In this document: positions 29,193 to 37,689 of the stretch, piece by piece
Position numbering within the stretch: the stretch's first letter is position 1
Layout of the letters: each line of letters starts with the position of its first letter
Assembly: GCA_001460835.1 (NCBI GenBank)
Contig: CYKH01001901.1
Span: 1,484-65,483, forward strand
DNA: 64,000 nucleotides
Reading direction: 5' to 3'
Origin: Bodo saltans
Lineage: Eukaryota; Euglenozoa; Kinetoplastea; Eubodonida; Bodonidae
Notes under the pieces: generated by a model
Database searches by the model: none
What the model was told of the DNA's origin: nothing
The model's input: the letters and a program-made list of their open reading frames with translations, nothing else
Made by a program: the position numbers and the translations under genes

Positions 29193-31160
29193 ATGAGCGC
29201 GCCCCCTAGACAGAGGTTTAGCCTCACCGACCAGACCTTTACGTATCTCGATCATATTCTTGAGAACAAGCAACAGTCGCGTCTGCAGGTGCTATTATGT
29301 GATGATGACACGCGAAACATCTTGAATATTATCTATTCTCAACGACAGCTCCTTCAGCATCAAGTTGTCCTGGTGGACTCTCTTGGCAACAGTGATGAGC
29401 GATTTATCATGAAGCATCTACACGCCATCGTGTTGTGCCGTCACACAGACAAGAACCTTAGCCTACTCGCCCGAGAATTACAATCCGGAAACTTTAAGTC
29501 CTACCGGGTGTTTTTCACAGGCATGTTAGACATGGACACGATCCAAAAGGTTGCCAACGCCGATGTGTTCGATATTGTGGAGTGCGTCGAGGAAGTGTTC
29601 TTGGATGTAGTTCCCATCGCAGACAACACCGCTGCGGTGCAGCTCTTTCCCCCTGGTCTACGCAGAACATTGCAGGATATGTCCATGAGCTTCTCCTCCG
29701 AGAATCGAGTGCGTGAAAATCCAATCTCATGGTCGCAATGGGACGCTGACACATTTTCTCGCGTCGCGTCGTCGATCGTCGCGTCGATGCTCATGACGCG
29801 ACGACGGCCGGTGATTCGGTACCGCGGTGAGAACCAAGTGGCACAACGTCTTGCTGCTGAGGTGGCAGCGAAGATGAAGTCAGTCCACCAGTCGTTTCCT
29901 GATCTCAAAGCCAAAGAATGTGTGCTGGTGATTACCGACCGGTTGGATGACCCTGTCACTCCCCTCCTCACTCAGTGGACATACGAGGCCATGATTCACG
30001 AAGTGATTGGCTTCCAGAACGTCAATGAAGTCGCTCTCGATGACGACAGTGCACAACCCGTAGGCGGGCAGCACACACCGGAGGACATTGCGAAGCAGCA
30101 ACAGGCCGCACTAGAGAATATTCACGTTCTCACCCCACAAAGTGACGCGTTCTTTGCGCAGCATCGATTCAGCGATTATGGCCAGATTTGTGTGTCAGTG
30201 AGTGAGTTGGTCGAGACTTACAAGGCGATGAACAATTTAGACAGGACAACCGCGTCCATAGAAGACATTCGCAACTTCATGGCAAACTTTCCTGAAGCCA
30301 AGAAGCAATCGAGCCAAGTCACAAGGCACGCATCCATCGTTGGTCGGCTCGTGGATGAGGTGAATGCTCGATCACTCACGAAGCTGTCTGTTCTTGAGCA
30401 AGAAATGTTCGTTGCAAGTGCAGTGCAGGAGCACAGCAAGACTGCATTGGACCTAGTGCGCAACCCAAAGACTGAAATCGACGATGCGCTGCGTATCGTG
30501 CTCCTGTACCACCTCAAGTACGAGAAGAGTAGCAACACGATCGTGGGCCAGTTGAAGAATGAATTAGAACTGCGTGGCTGTCCGGCCACCAAGGTAGCAC
30601 TTGTGGACAAACTCATTAATGTTGCTGGCACCAAGCGGCGTATGCACGAGATTTACCGCACGTCGACTGGCTCCATTTTGAAGGCCGCCGTCAGTTCCAT
30701 CGGTCGCTTTGGGACACAGGTCCAAAATGTTCTGACGCAGCACCAGCCGCTGCTCAAAAAAATTATCAACCGAGCTTACAACGGAACTCTTTCCGATCGC
30801 GACTACCCTCTTCAAAAAGTCCAAGGTTCGCCGATCCCCGATGCCAACGCGATTGCACAACGAACGAAAGACATAATCGTGTTCATGATTGGCGGCGTCA
30901 CATATGAAGAACTCGCGCTGGTGGACACAATCAATCAAGGAACGGTGGACAACAACGTTGAAACTTTGATGAATATCGGAAAGATGCTCAATGTTGCAGA
31001 TATGGTATCAGGGGCATACGAAGGCAGTGACGGGACTCTCCAGCAACAGAACTCTGTGTCTGCCGAGCCTCAAACAGCGAAAATCCTTGCCAACGTGACG
31101 TTATTGTCAACTGCTATGCTCAACTCCAAGTTTTTTGTGAAATGCGTGGAACAACTGTGA
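29193..31160 (+). CDS. VPS45: SM-family vesicle fusion protein VPS45
   Basis: A 655-residue Sec1/Munc18-family protein. SM proteins clasp SNARE bundles and promote membrane fusion; VPS45 acts at the trans-Golgi/endosome with the syntaxin Tlg2/STX16. Domain 1 contains LQVLLCDDDTRNILNIIYSQ and the Sec1-type RVFFTGMLDMDTIQKVANAD. The strongest signature is ITDRLDDPVTPLLTQWTYEA near residues 246-265, which is the VPS45-type variant. The C-terminal IVFMIGGVTYEELALVDTIN is the family-wide GG(V/I)TYxE motif. Length is a little above the usual 560-600 residues because of a 30-residue loop (residues about 285-315). The ATG at 29193 lies 160 bases after the previous stop. Confidence 0.9.
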   Translation: MSAPPRQRFSLTDQTFTYLDHILENKQQSRLQVLLCDDDTRNILNIIYSQRQLLQHQVVLVDSLGNSDERFIMKHLHAIVLCRHTDKNLSLLARELQSGNFKSYRVFFTGMLDMDTIQKVANADVFDIVECVEEVFLDVVPIADNTAAVQLFPPGLRRTLQDMSMSFSSENRVRENPISWSQWDADTFSRVASSIVASMLMTRRRPVIRYRGENQVAQRLAAEVAAKMKSVHQSFPDLKAKECVLVITDRLDDPVTPLLTQWTYEAMIHEVIGFQNVNEVALDDDSAQPVGGQHTPEDIAKQQQAALENIHVLTPQSDAFFAQHRFSDYGQICVSVSELVETYKAMNNLDRTTASIEDIRNFMANFPEAKKQSSQVTRHASIVGRLVDEVNARSLTKLSVLEQEMFVASAVQEHSKTALDLVRNPKTEIDDALRIVLLYHLKYEKSSNTIVGQLKNELELRGCPATKVALVDKLINVAGTKRRMHEIYRTSTGSILKAAVSSIGRFGTQVQNVLTQHQPLLKKIINRAYNGTLSDRDYPLQKVQGSPIPDANAIAQRTKDIIVFMIGGVTYEELALVDTINQGTVDNNVETLMNIGKMLNVADMVSGAYEGSDGTLQQQNSVSAEPQTAKILANVTLLSTAMLNSKFFVKCVEQL

Positions 31161-31310
31161 TCTCTCAATTCAGTCATGGATCGTTCTTTTAAAAGGAACT
31201 TCTGAACTCGTGTTGTGCCATCTTTTCTTGCCGTGATAGTGTTTTCTTCCCCCCCCCTTTCTTCCCTTTTTCGAGAAGAAAAGAGCACCATAGAGGGTTG
31301 ATAAGCCGCG

Positions 31311-32468
31311 ATGTATTCNNNNNNNNNNNNNNNNNNNNNNNNNNNNNNNNNNNNNNNNNNNNNNNNNNNNNNNNNNNNNNNNNNNNNNNNNNNNNNNNNN
31401 NNNNNNNNNNNNNNNNNNNNNNNNNNNNNNNNNNNNNNNNNNNNNNNNNNNNNNNNNNNNNNNNNNNNNNNNNNNNNNNNNNNNNNNNNNNNNNNNNNNN
31501 NNNNNNNNNNNNNNNNNNNNNNNNNNNNNNNNNNNNNNNNNNNNNNNNNNNNNNNNNNNNNNNNNNNNNNNNNNNNNNNNNNNNNNNNNNNNNNNNNNNN
31601 NNNNNNNNNNNNNNNNNNCGACCCACAGCACCATCGACCACCGACATCACGAATGCCATCTTTCAAAGCTCTTCTGTCGCACGACCATACGATGAGCCCC
31701 ACTCTCAGATGTCACGCAATAGCACTCCTCCGCGCAAGGCTGCCACCACGAGCACACCGATCACAAATGTCCCTCCCTCACCTCAACAGGTAGTTGTCTC
31801 ATGGGATCCCAAGAAATACTCACGGTCAAGCTCAGTAGGATCAGGAGGATCGCATAACACTAGCAGCGTCGTTGCACCCCATGCGCAACAAGTGCCCACC
31901 GTCGTACTGGGAGGAGCTCGCAGCAGTGGTCGAAGTGCTTCTCAGCAATCCGATCAACAGGACGCCGCTCGACAGCGCCCATATGCATCACTGCAGCAGC
32001 ATCATTCTTACACAGACGACAGGGACCACATAGAATCCACATCAACGCTACCACCGTACCATTCATCAACTCACAGACGACAGGGACCACATAGAATCCA
32101 CATCAACGCTACCACCGTACCATTCATCAACTGCAGACGGAGTCAGCAGTGAACCTTACCAGCAGCAGTCCGCATATTTGCCGCGGCACGCTCCAAAGAT
32201 TCTTGAACGAGTCTTCGGCGGGAATACGTCGCATAACAGCAGCGCTTCCGATGTACGAGCGCACCCCGGTGTGCAGTCGTCACGTTACAACGCTTCCGCC
32301 ACAACGACAACAACAACTGCTCCTTCATCAACAACACTCCTCCCCCCTCGTAACGTTTCAATGGGGGGAGCGGCGTACACGCCGTCGTATCACGACGTCA
32401 GTCTTAGCGATGATGGTTACATGAGCATGGACTCAGCGCAATATATGCAAAGGTTTCACCTGAAGTAG
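31311..32468 (+). CDS. partial Ser/Thr/His-rich protein gene crossing an assembly gap and broken by a 61-bp tandem duplication
   Basis: An ATG at 31311, after a C/T-rich tract (31250-31275) and AG, is probably the start, but the sequence enters the first N-run eight bases later. After the gap an open frame continues from 31619 with low-complexity, Ser/Thr/Gln/His-rich sequence and no recognised domain. A perfect 61-bp tandem duplication (32011-32071 and 32072-32132) changes the frame and brings a stop at 32150. If one copy is discounted, the frame runs on to the stop at 32466-32468 and ends in SLSDDGYMSMDSAQYMQRF. Whether the duplication is real or an assembly error cannot be told from here. 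Function unknown. Confidence 0.6.
31319..31618. other. assembly gap (300 N)
   Basis: A run of exactly 300 undetermined bases. The same length recurs at the second gap, so it is a placeholder and the true distance is unknown. Confidence 0.99.
32011..32132 (+). repeat. perfect 61-bp tandem duplication inside a coding region
   Basis: Copies at 32011-32071 and 32072-32132 are identical. The 61-bp length is not a multiple of three and shifts the frame. A short similar sequence (cagacg) stands at each end, consistent with slippage or misassembly. Confidence 0.95.
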
Positions 32469-32710
32469 TGTAGGGAGGTGGGTGTGATTAGCACATGGAG
32501 GATAGTGCCACCACGTCACTGATGTGTGCCACTAATCTTTAATGCAATCTGTACGAATATCATAAAACGCGGGGTTTTTTTAGGTGAATGTCGTTGAAGT
32601 ATCCCCTTTTCACTTGCTGAAGTATCGCTGCACTTCAATTTGCTATTCACTTGATTTGTCCGTTTTCTTATGTGTGTCTCATGTCATTAATTAAGTATTT
32701 TTGGGCTTGA

Positions 32711-34156
32711 ATGAGGCGTTTTCTTCAGAGATCCGTCGCTTGTGGATCGCTCGTGATTCCGTCATCGTCAGTTCTCGCAACATCGACTGCGAGCCTGTCC
32801 ACCGAAACGTTCGCAATCAATGTAGCGTCCCTCCAAAAAGAGTTGTCAAAATCTGACAAGAAACGTGATTTGATGCAAGAGGGGAGGAGGATATTTGAGA
32901 CCGAATCCTTGGATGATGCGTTGACGGGAGGATTAAACCCAACCATTGCGACAACGGTTGCGGGCGCTGCGACTGCAATGCGAATCACCCCTGCAAAGTC
33001 ACCCTCTTATCAGCAGTTAGTGACGTGGATTCTTCAACCAGAAGTTGTGAAAACACTCGACGGGAACAACATTGGTCGCATTTTGCACGCTGAGTTGGTA
33101 CTTGCAGACCCAAAGTTGTTTGAGGTTCTCTTTACGTATTTGTGGCGTGTCGTGGAGCTAGCTCCAACGTTCAACGGGATTGCATGCGCCATGATTTTGA
33201 ATGCGTACGGTCGTTCCGGCATCCACCACGACCGGTTGTATGAGGTCATGTGTGAGCGGGCCAAAACGGCTCTGAAGGAGGACTCCATCACCATCGCTCA
33301 TGTTGCTAACGTTGCCAACGCACTCTCTAGAGTTCAAGTGCGTGATGCGGCGCTGTTTGATGTGCTGCGTGATCTGGCCATCAAGTTCCAGAAACAAGCC
33401 CCACCGCTTGTGATGACGACGATTCTCGACGCATTCTCATCGGTGGGCATTGTCGACCCTGATCTCTTTACACTGTACGAAGCTGCGTTGGCAGAGCAGA
33501 TTGCTCAGTGCTCCGCGCCACTCATGACGAGCATTCTCAATAGTTTGGTGAAAGCAAACAGGACGAAGTCACCGTTGTTCTCCCAATGCGCCGTGCGTGC
33601 CGTTACCATCGCCAGCACATATGACGCATCGTCCATTGCGAAGTCGTTAGACGCATTCTACCAAGCGGGACATTTATCAGAAGAGTTTTTTGGATCGATG
33701 GCAGAGCGTGCGTGCAAGGTGGCGGCTGATTTCCGCCCAGATGAGATTCACCTCACGCTGCGCACTTTGAGTCATTTTGAACTCTTCGACGCGGAACTCT
33801 TTCCAGTGCTGGCGTCCCGCTTGGTGTCTATCGCCAAAGTGAACAGAAGCATCCCTCCGGAGGACGTGGTGGGCATCGTGTCTAGCTTTGCAGCGGTGCG
33901 AGAGCGACACGATGAGCTCATCCACACGTGCAGTCTGTTGATGAAGCCGTACTTAGAGGCGATGCGGCCTGAGCTCTTCACTGAGCTGCTGTGGGCATTT
34001 GGAGAGTTGAATCTTCGAAGCGAGACAACCAGATCAATGGTGACGTTAGTGCGCAACAAGCAAGTGCGTTTAGCGACACCTTCCGGCGATGCAACGAAGG
34101 ACGAGGTGCTTCAAAAGCGCCTCACGGTCATCAAACAGGTGTATGGTCTGGAGTGA
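32711..34156 (+). CDS. probable mitochondrial helical-repeat (OPR/HPR-like) RNA-binding protein
   Basis: A 481-residue protein with a mitochondrial-type N-terminus (MRRFLQRSVACGSLVIPSSS, basic and without acids). From about residue 125 to 450 there are seven or eight degenerate two-helix repeats of roughly 37-39 residues. Examples are ITIAHVANVANALSRVQVRD, PLVMTTILDAFSSVGIVDPD, PLMTSILNSLVKANRTKSP and DEIHLTLRTLSHFELFDAEL. Each has the pattern of helix, short turn and D-x-x-L-F start of the next helix. This spacing resembles octatricopeptide/heptatricopeptide and FASTK-type repeats rather than PPRs (35 residues). Such proteins in kinetoplastids bind mitochondrial RNA or sit in editing and ribosome assemblies; the target is unknown. 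No RAP domain was found at the C-terminus. Confidence 0.75.
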   Translation: MRRFLQRSVACGSLVIPSSSVLATSTASLSTETFAINVASLQKELSKSDKKRDLMQEGRRIFETESLDDALTGGLNPTIATTVAGAATAMRITPAKSPSYQQLVTWILQPEVVKTLDGNNIGRILHAELVLADPKLFEVLFTYLWRVVELAPTFNGIACAMILNAYGRSGIHHDRLYEVMCERAKTALKEDSITIAHVANVANALSRVQVRDAALFDVLRDLAIKFQKQAPPLVMTTILDAFSSVGIVDPDLFTLYEAALAEQIAQCSAPLMTSILNSLVKANRTKSPLFSQCAVRAVTIASTYDASSIAKSLDAFYQAGHLSEEFFGSMAERACKVAADFRPDEIHLTLRTLSHFELFDAELFPVLASRLVSIAKVNRSIPPEDVVGIVSSFAAVRERHDELIHTCSLLMKPYLEAMRPELFTELLWAFGELNLRSETTRSMVTLVRNKQVRLATPSGDATKDEVLQKRLTVIKQVYGLE

Positions 34157-34347
34157 AGTCATTTCATTCATTGCGTAATGAATGCGTGTATGTTGTTTGC
34201 TCCTCCGCAGAATTGTCGGTGTGCACGTTGAAATCGGATTCCTCCGATCCTTCGAAACAATGATTTTGCTATCAAATAACCTGGTTCTTTCGTTTCTCAT
34301 ATTTCACTTCTTTTTTTTTTTGAGTCACTTTCTCTCCAAAGAGAGAA

Positions 34348-34350
<3 letters not shown>

Positions 34351-34391
<41 letters not shown>
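34351..34391 (+). repeat. CAA trinucleotide microsatellite
   Basis: A perfect run of about 13 CAA units that ends seven bases before the ATG of the TFIIA small-subunit gene. It lies downstream of a T-rich tract (34311-34333) and is likely in the 5' UTR. Confidence 0.95.
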
Positions 34392-34397
34392 GATCCG

Positions 34398-34859
34398 ATG
34401 TATCGTGAAACGCTGAACGCAGCAGCACTTGCCTGTGCACTTGATGAGTTGCGCTCTGCCACGAATCTTAGCGACAAGCAAATCGCCCAGATTTGGTCAA
34501 CCTTTGACCGGACAATGGATGAGACACTCAACGAGGTACCCTCCGATTGCCAAATGACGATTCACACTGCGCCACCAACAACACGCGAAGGCAACAACGC
34601 GTCCACCACAACGGTGACAACATCATCATCTGCTGAGACGACAACGCCCTCGATACCGGCAGTGGAGCTGGCATCGCCTTCCCTTGAGTTTCCGTTGTAC
34701 AGAATTCACGACGGCATGTGGACAGTGATACTGAAGGACCCGTCCGTCACAATACGAACATCAAAGAGAACGGAGACGATTCAACTCGACTACCTCAAGT
34801 GCTACCTGAAGGATAACACAGAGCAAACATCAAGGAGGGGGAAGCGACCGCGTACTTGA
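34398..34859 (+). CDS. transcription factor IIA small (gamma) subunit
   Basis: A 153-residue protein with the two halves of TFIIA-gamma. Residues 1-45 give the N-terminal four-helix-bundle part (MYRETLNAAALACALDELRS and DKQIAQIWSTFDRTMDETLN). Residues about 98-145 give the beta-barrel part (YRIHDGMWTVILKDPSVTIR, then LDYLKCYLKDN), including the W-T-V/F-x-L signature. The yeast and human proteins have about 110-120 residues; here a Thr/Ser-rich linker of about 45 residues separates the halves. In trypanosomes the small TFIIA subunit works with TRF4 and SNAPc at spliced-leader RNA promoters. The start at 34398 gives the canonical N-terminus; an in-frame ATG at 34182 would add a hydrophobic, T-run-encoded segment and is rejected. 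Confidence 0.86.
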   Translation: MYRETLNAAALACALDELRSATNLSDKQIAQIWSTFDRTMDETLNEVPSDCQMTIHTAPPTTREGNNASTTTVTTSSSAETTTPSIPAVELASPSLEFPLYRIHDGMWTVILKDPSVTIRTSKRTETIQLDYLKCYLKDNTEQTSRRGKRPRT

Positions 34860-35134
34860 AGCAAACTTGTCACATTCATTTTATTTTAACCGTTAACTGA
34901 GACATTTTTGAATGATTAGTTTCGATCAACTTCGTCGCTTTCTTTTTCCCTTCTGCGTTGTTGACAAAGTGTTCGTTCAGCCTTTAAGCGTGAACGCGTG
35001 GAAGTCACAAATTCTACCGACAATAGCTAACGTACACTGCGCAAACAACTAATTGTTCGCAGCTGCAAGCTAGTACTACTCTAAAGAGAAATCAACCACC
35101 ACATAAAAGACTTGAGTTATCAGTTGCCCCTTTC

Positions 35135-36484
35135 ATGCCGAGCGATAAGAGCAGCCTACAAACAATGACGCACCACGACGACCACAACGACAACCACAAC
35201 GTACGGTCTGCCTTGGTCCCTACCCACGATGATGGAAGTGAGGCGAAGTGCTGCAAGTGCCGCTTCCCGCACATCAACTTGCTTCCTCATGGAAGCATGG
35301 CGGCCTCTGGATTTAACCTTGCATCTGCAACGCTTGGTGCTGGAACCCTTGCTATTCCCCAAGCAATGGCGTACTGCGGCTCCTTGGTGGGGTCTTTGCT
35401 CCTCGTGTTGTGCTGCGCCGGCACGATTTACAGCATTCGCCTGCTGATTATTGTATTGGAGAAGACAGGGTTTTCTACATACGAAGAGATGTCGCACAAA
35501 TTGGTCCACCCCATTTTTGAGAAGGTGACTGCGGCACTCATTATTGTCTTCTGCTGGGGTATCACGATTGTCTATGTCGTGGCCATGGGAGACATCTTAG
35601 ACCCACTCCGGCAGATCAGCGGATTCCCTGAAGCATTGGAGGGCACCTGGGGGCGTCGTGCGATCATGACGATCTTTTGGGCCCTGTTCATGCTTCCCCT
35701 CTCCCTCGCCAAGGAGATCAACACTCTTCGTTACGCATCCCTCATCGGTATGGCCTCTACTGGCTTCCTTGTTGCTGCCATCGTCACCCACACCAGCATT
35801 GACGCGCCACCAATGGAAAACCTCACCATTGCCCGCTTCGATGTGAACATGATCATGTCGATGTCTGTGTTTATTTTTGCGTACTGCTGCCAAACAAACT
35901 GCTTCGAAATTTACGCGGAGATGACGAATCGATCCGTTAACAAAATGACGCTGACGACTGCAGTCGCCATGACCACGTGCACCATCATTTACATCATTGC
36001 TGGCATTGCAGGAGCCGCTGACTTTGGACAGGACACCGATGGAAATATTCTCAAGAACTACAAAAACCCAACGGAGACGCTGTACATTGCTGTTGCATTT
36101 GTGGCGATCTCCATCACGTTGACGATGGCGTTCCCGATTTGTATTTTCCCCACCCGTGATGCGATCCTTCAGATGCTCGGGTACAAAGATGCCTACAGCA
36201 CCCCCTCACACGTTCGACTGTTGTGCGCTGGCGTCCTCGCGACGACTGCCATCACCGTTGGTTTGTTTGTCCCTGGGATCCAGATCCTGTTTGGAGTGCT
36301 AGGTGGTGTGTGCGGTAGCACGTTGGCATTTATTTGGCCAGCCCTTTTTATTCTGCGTACTGGTGAGTGGACAAGAGAAACGGCCGGATTAGGAAACATG
36401 ATTGCAACCTATGCACTGCTTATTTTGGGCACCATCGCAGGTATTTTGGCAACTGCTACCTCGCTGTACTCAAACTTCTCCTAA
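35135..36484 (+). CDS. amino acid transporter, AAAP family
   Basis: A 449-residue permease of the amino acid/auxin permease (AAAP) family, which is greatly expanded in kinetoplastids. After a polar cytosolic N-terminus of about 50 residues with a CCKC motif, the first membrane helix carries the family mark SGFNLASATLGAGTLAIPQA. About eleven membrane segments can be counted. Typical conserved spots include LPLSLAKEINTLRYASLIG, the FAYCCQTNCFEIYAEM segment and the Pro-containing FPICIFPTRDAI. The substrate is not predictable; relatives move neutral or cationic amino acids or polyamines. The ATG at 35135 gives a standard N-terminal length. Confidence 0.92.
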   Translation: MPSDKSSLQTMTHHDDHNDNHNVRSALVPTHDDGSEAKCCKCRFPHINLLPHGSMAASGFNLASATLGAGTLAIPQAMAYCGSLVGSLLLVLCCAGTIYSIRLLIIVLEKTGFSTYEEMSHKLVHPIFEKVTAALIIVFCWGITIVYVVAMGDILDPLRQISGFPEALEGTWGRRAIMTIFWALFMLPLSLAKEINTLRYASLIGMASTGFLVAAIVTHTSIDAPPMENLTIARFDVNMIMSMSVFIFAYCCQTNCFEIYAEMTNRSVNKMTLTTAVAMTTCTIIYIIAGIAGAADFGQDTDGNILKNYKNPTETLYIAVAFVAISITLTMAFPICIFPTRDAILQMLGYKDAYSTPSHVRLLCAGVLATTAITVGLFVPGIQILFGVLGGVCGSTLAFIWPALFILRTGEWTRETAGLGNMIATYALLILGTIAGILATATSLYSNFS

Positions 36485-36922
36485 ACCTACAATTCTTGGA
36501 GCACTCTTGCATCAAGCAGACAGAGACGATGAAAGGAACGCGCCAAGAGTTGAGTGTTTTACTTTCTCTGTTCTCTCATGCCCGAGTTGAGATAAACAAA
36601 AGGGAAAACGTTTTTGCACACCAAATTACCTGGACCTTGAAAAGCAGACATCTCACCTGAAACTACTCCCCGCCAAGACCGAAAAAGGGAAAATGTGTTG
36701 AGATTGTGTGTAGTAAGAGTGTAGTAGTTTGTTCCCCCTCCGTTGTTGCTTTCTGATGTTTCTTGTTGTGTACAGTCTCAGCTTTCGCGCGTGTCGCTGA
36801 TGATTCCGCAGCCTAATCCATCAGAGCCCTTGACGGCTTGCTTTTGCTGAATCTGCTCCTCGTTATGAATCTTCCGTATTTGCGCCGTTTGAAATTGCTA
36901 TCACAAGAGATTTGTTTTCCAA
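36485..36922 (+). other. intergenic region (438 bp)
   Basis: No gene is supported. The first part is the 3' UTR of the transporter. A C/T-rich segment around 36730-36770 (ttccccctccgttgttgctttctg) and several AGs further on could accept the spliced leader for the next gene. Confidence 0.4.
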
Positions 36923-37546
36923 ATGACATACCTGCAACGCGACAACGAGAAGACGCTGGGAGAGCTGCAACGAGACGTCGAAGCGGTTCGAGTTGCGATG
37001 CGTGAAGAAAAGAAAGCACAAATGATTCTCGAACTCGTGATCGAGAAACGAAAAGCAGCGTTAAAAAGGACGCTAGAGATTCTGACGCCACACGCTGTCA
37101 CACAGGAACAGCAAGATGAGCTAATTGGCATATTCAGCGCCAAGCCACCCACCGTATTACTTGAAGCTCAGATCCCCTTCACTCCCATCGTGTTGGCATT
37201 GGGAACAGGAAGACTCGTCTCCATGCAGGAATTGAATGCATGCAACAATGAATTTGTCACAGACGATGCTGTCGTTGCACTTGGCCACATTATTGGTGCC
37301 TCCCCACATGCGCACAACTTGGAGGCGGTCATCCTTGGTGGAACGAGTGTTACCTGCAGGGGACTTGAGGCCGTGATTGAAGGCGCTGTCCGGAGGAGAG
37401 AGCGGCTTGGAAATCTTTGTCCGCCTTTTGTGCTGCATGCGTTCAATACAGAGATGTTTCGAGACCCACCTGCATGCCAAGCAGCACTGAAGAAGCTGAT
37501 TGCCGACGTGTCAGCGAAGTACTCCAATATTACGATCGAACTGTGA
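36923..37546 (+). CDS. hypothetical protein with N-terminal coiled coil
   Basis: A 207-residue protein. Residues 5-55 form a coiled coil (LGELQRDVEAVRVAMREEKK and a following Lys/Arg-rich helix). The C-terminal two thirds look like an alternating strand/helix region (NLEAVILGGTSVTCRGLEAV) resembling one or two leucine-rich repeats, without further recognised motifs. There is no membrane segment or signal peptide. Family and function are unknown. Confidence 0.7.
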   Translation: MTYLQRDNEKTLGELQRDVEAVRVAMREEKKAQMILELVIEKRKAALKRTLEILTPHAVTQEQQDELIGIFSAKPPTVLLEAQIPFTPIVLALGTGRLVSMQELNACNNEFVTDDAVVALGHIIGASPHAHNLEAVILGGTSVTCRGLEAVIEGAVRRRERLGNLCPPFVLHAFNTEMFRDPPACQAALKKLIADVSAKYSNITIEL

Positions 37547-37689
37547 ACCCCTTTTTGAGTTGTGACTCTTCATTTCCTCGCGCATGAAGCCAAACACTTT
37601 GAAGCCAACATTTTCATACCTGCTCGTTCTTTCGTTTCATTTGATTTGAAGAAAAAAGACTAAGCGTTTTGGGTTTAACGCCGACACAC

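Noticed and set aside
34182-34397. N-terminal extension of the TFIIA small subunit from the ATG at 34182
   Set aside because: It would encode a hydrophobic stretch from a T-run and a poly-Thr tract from the CAA repeat. Homology starts at 34398.
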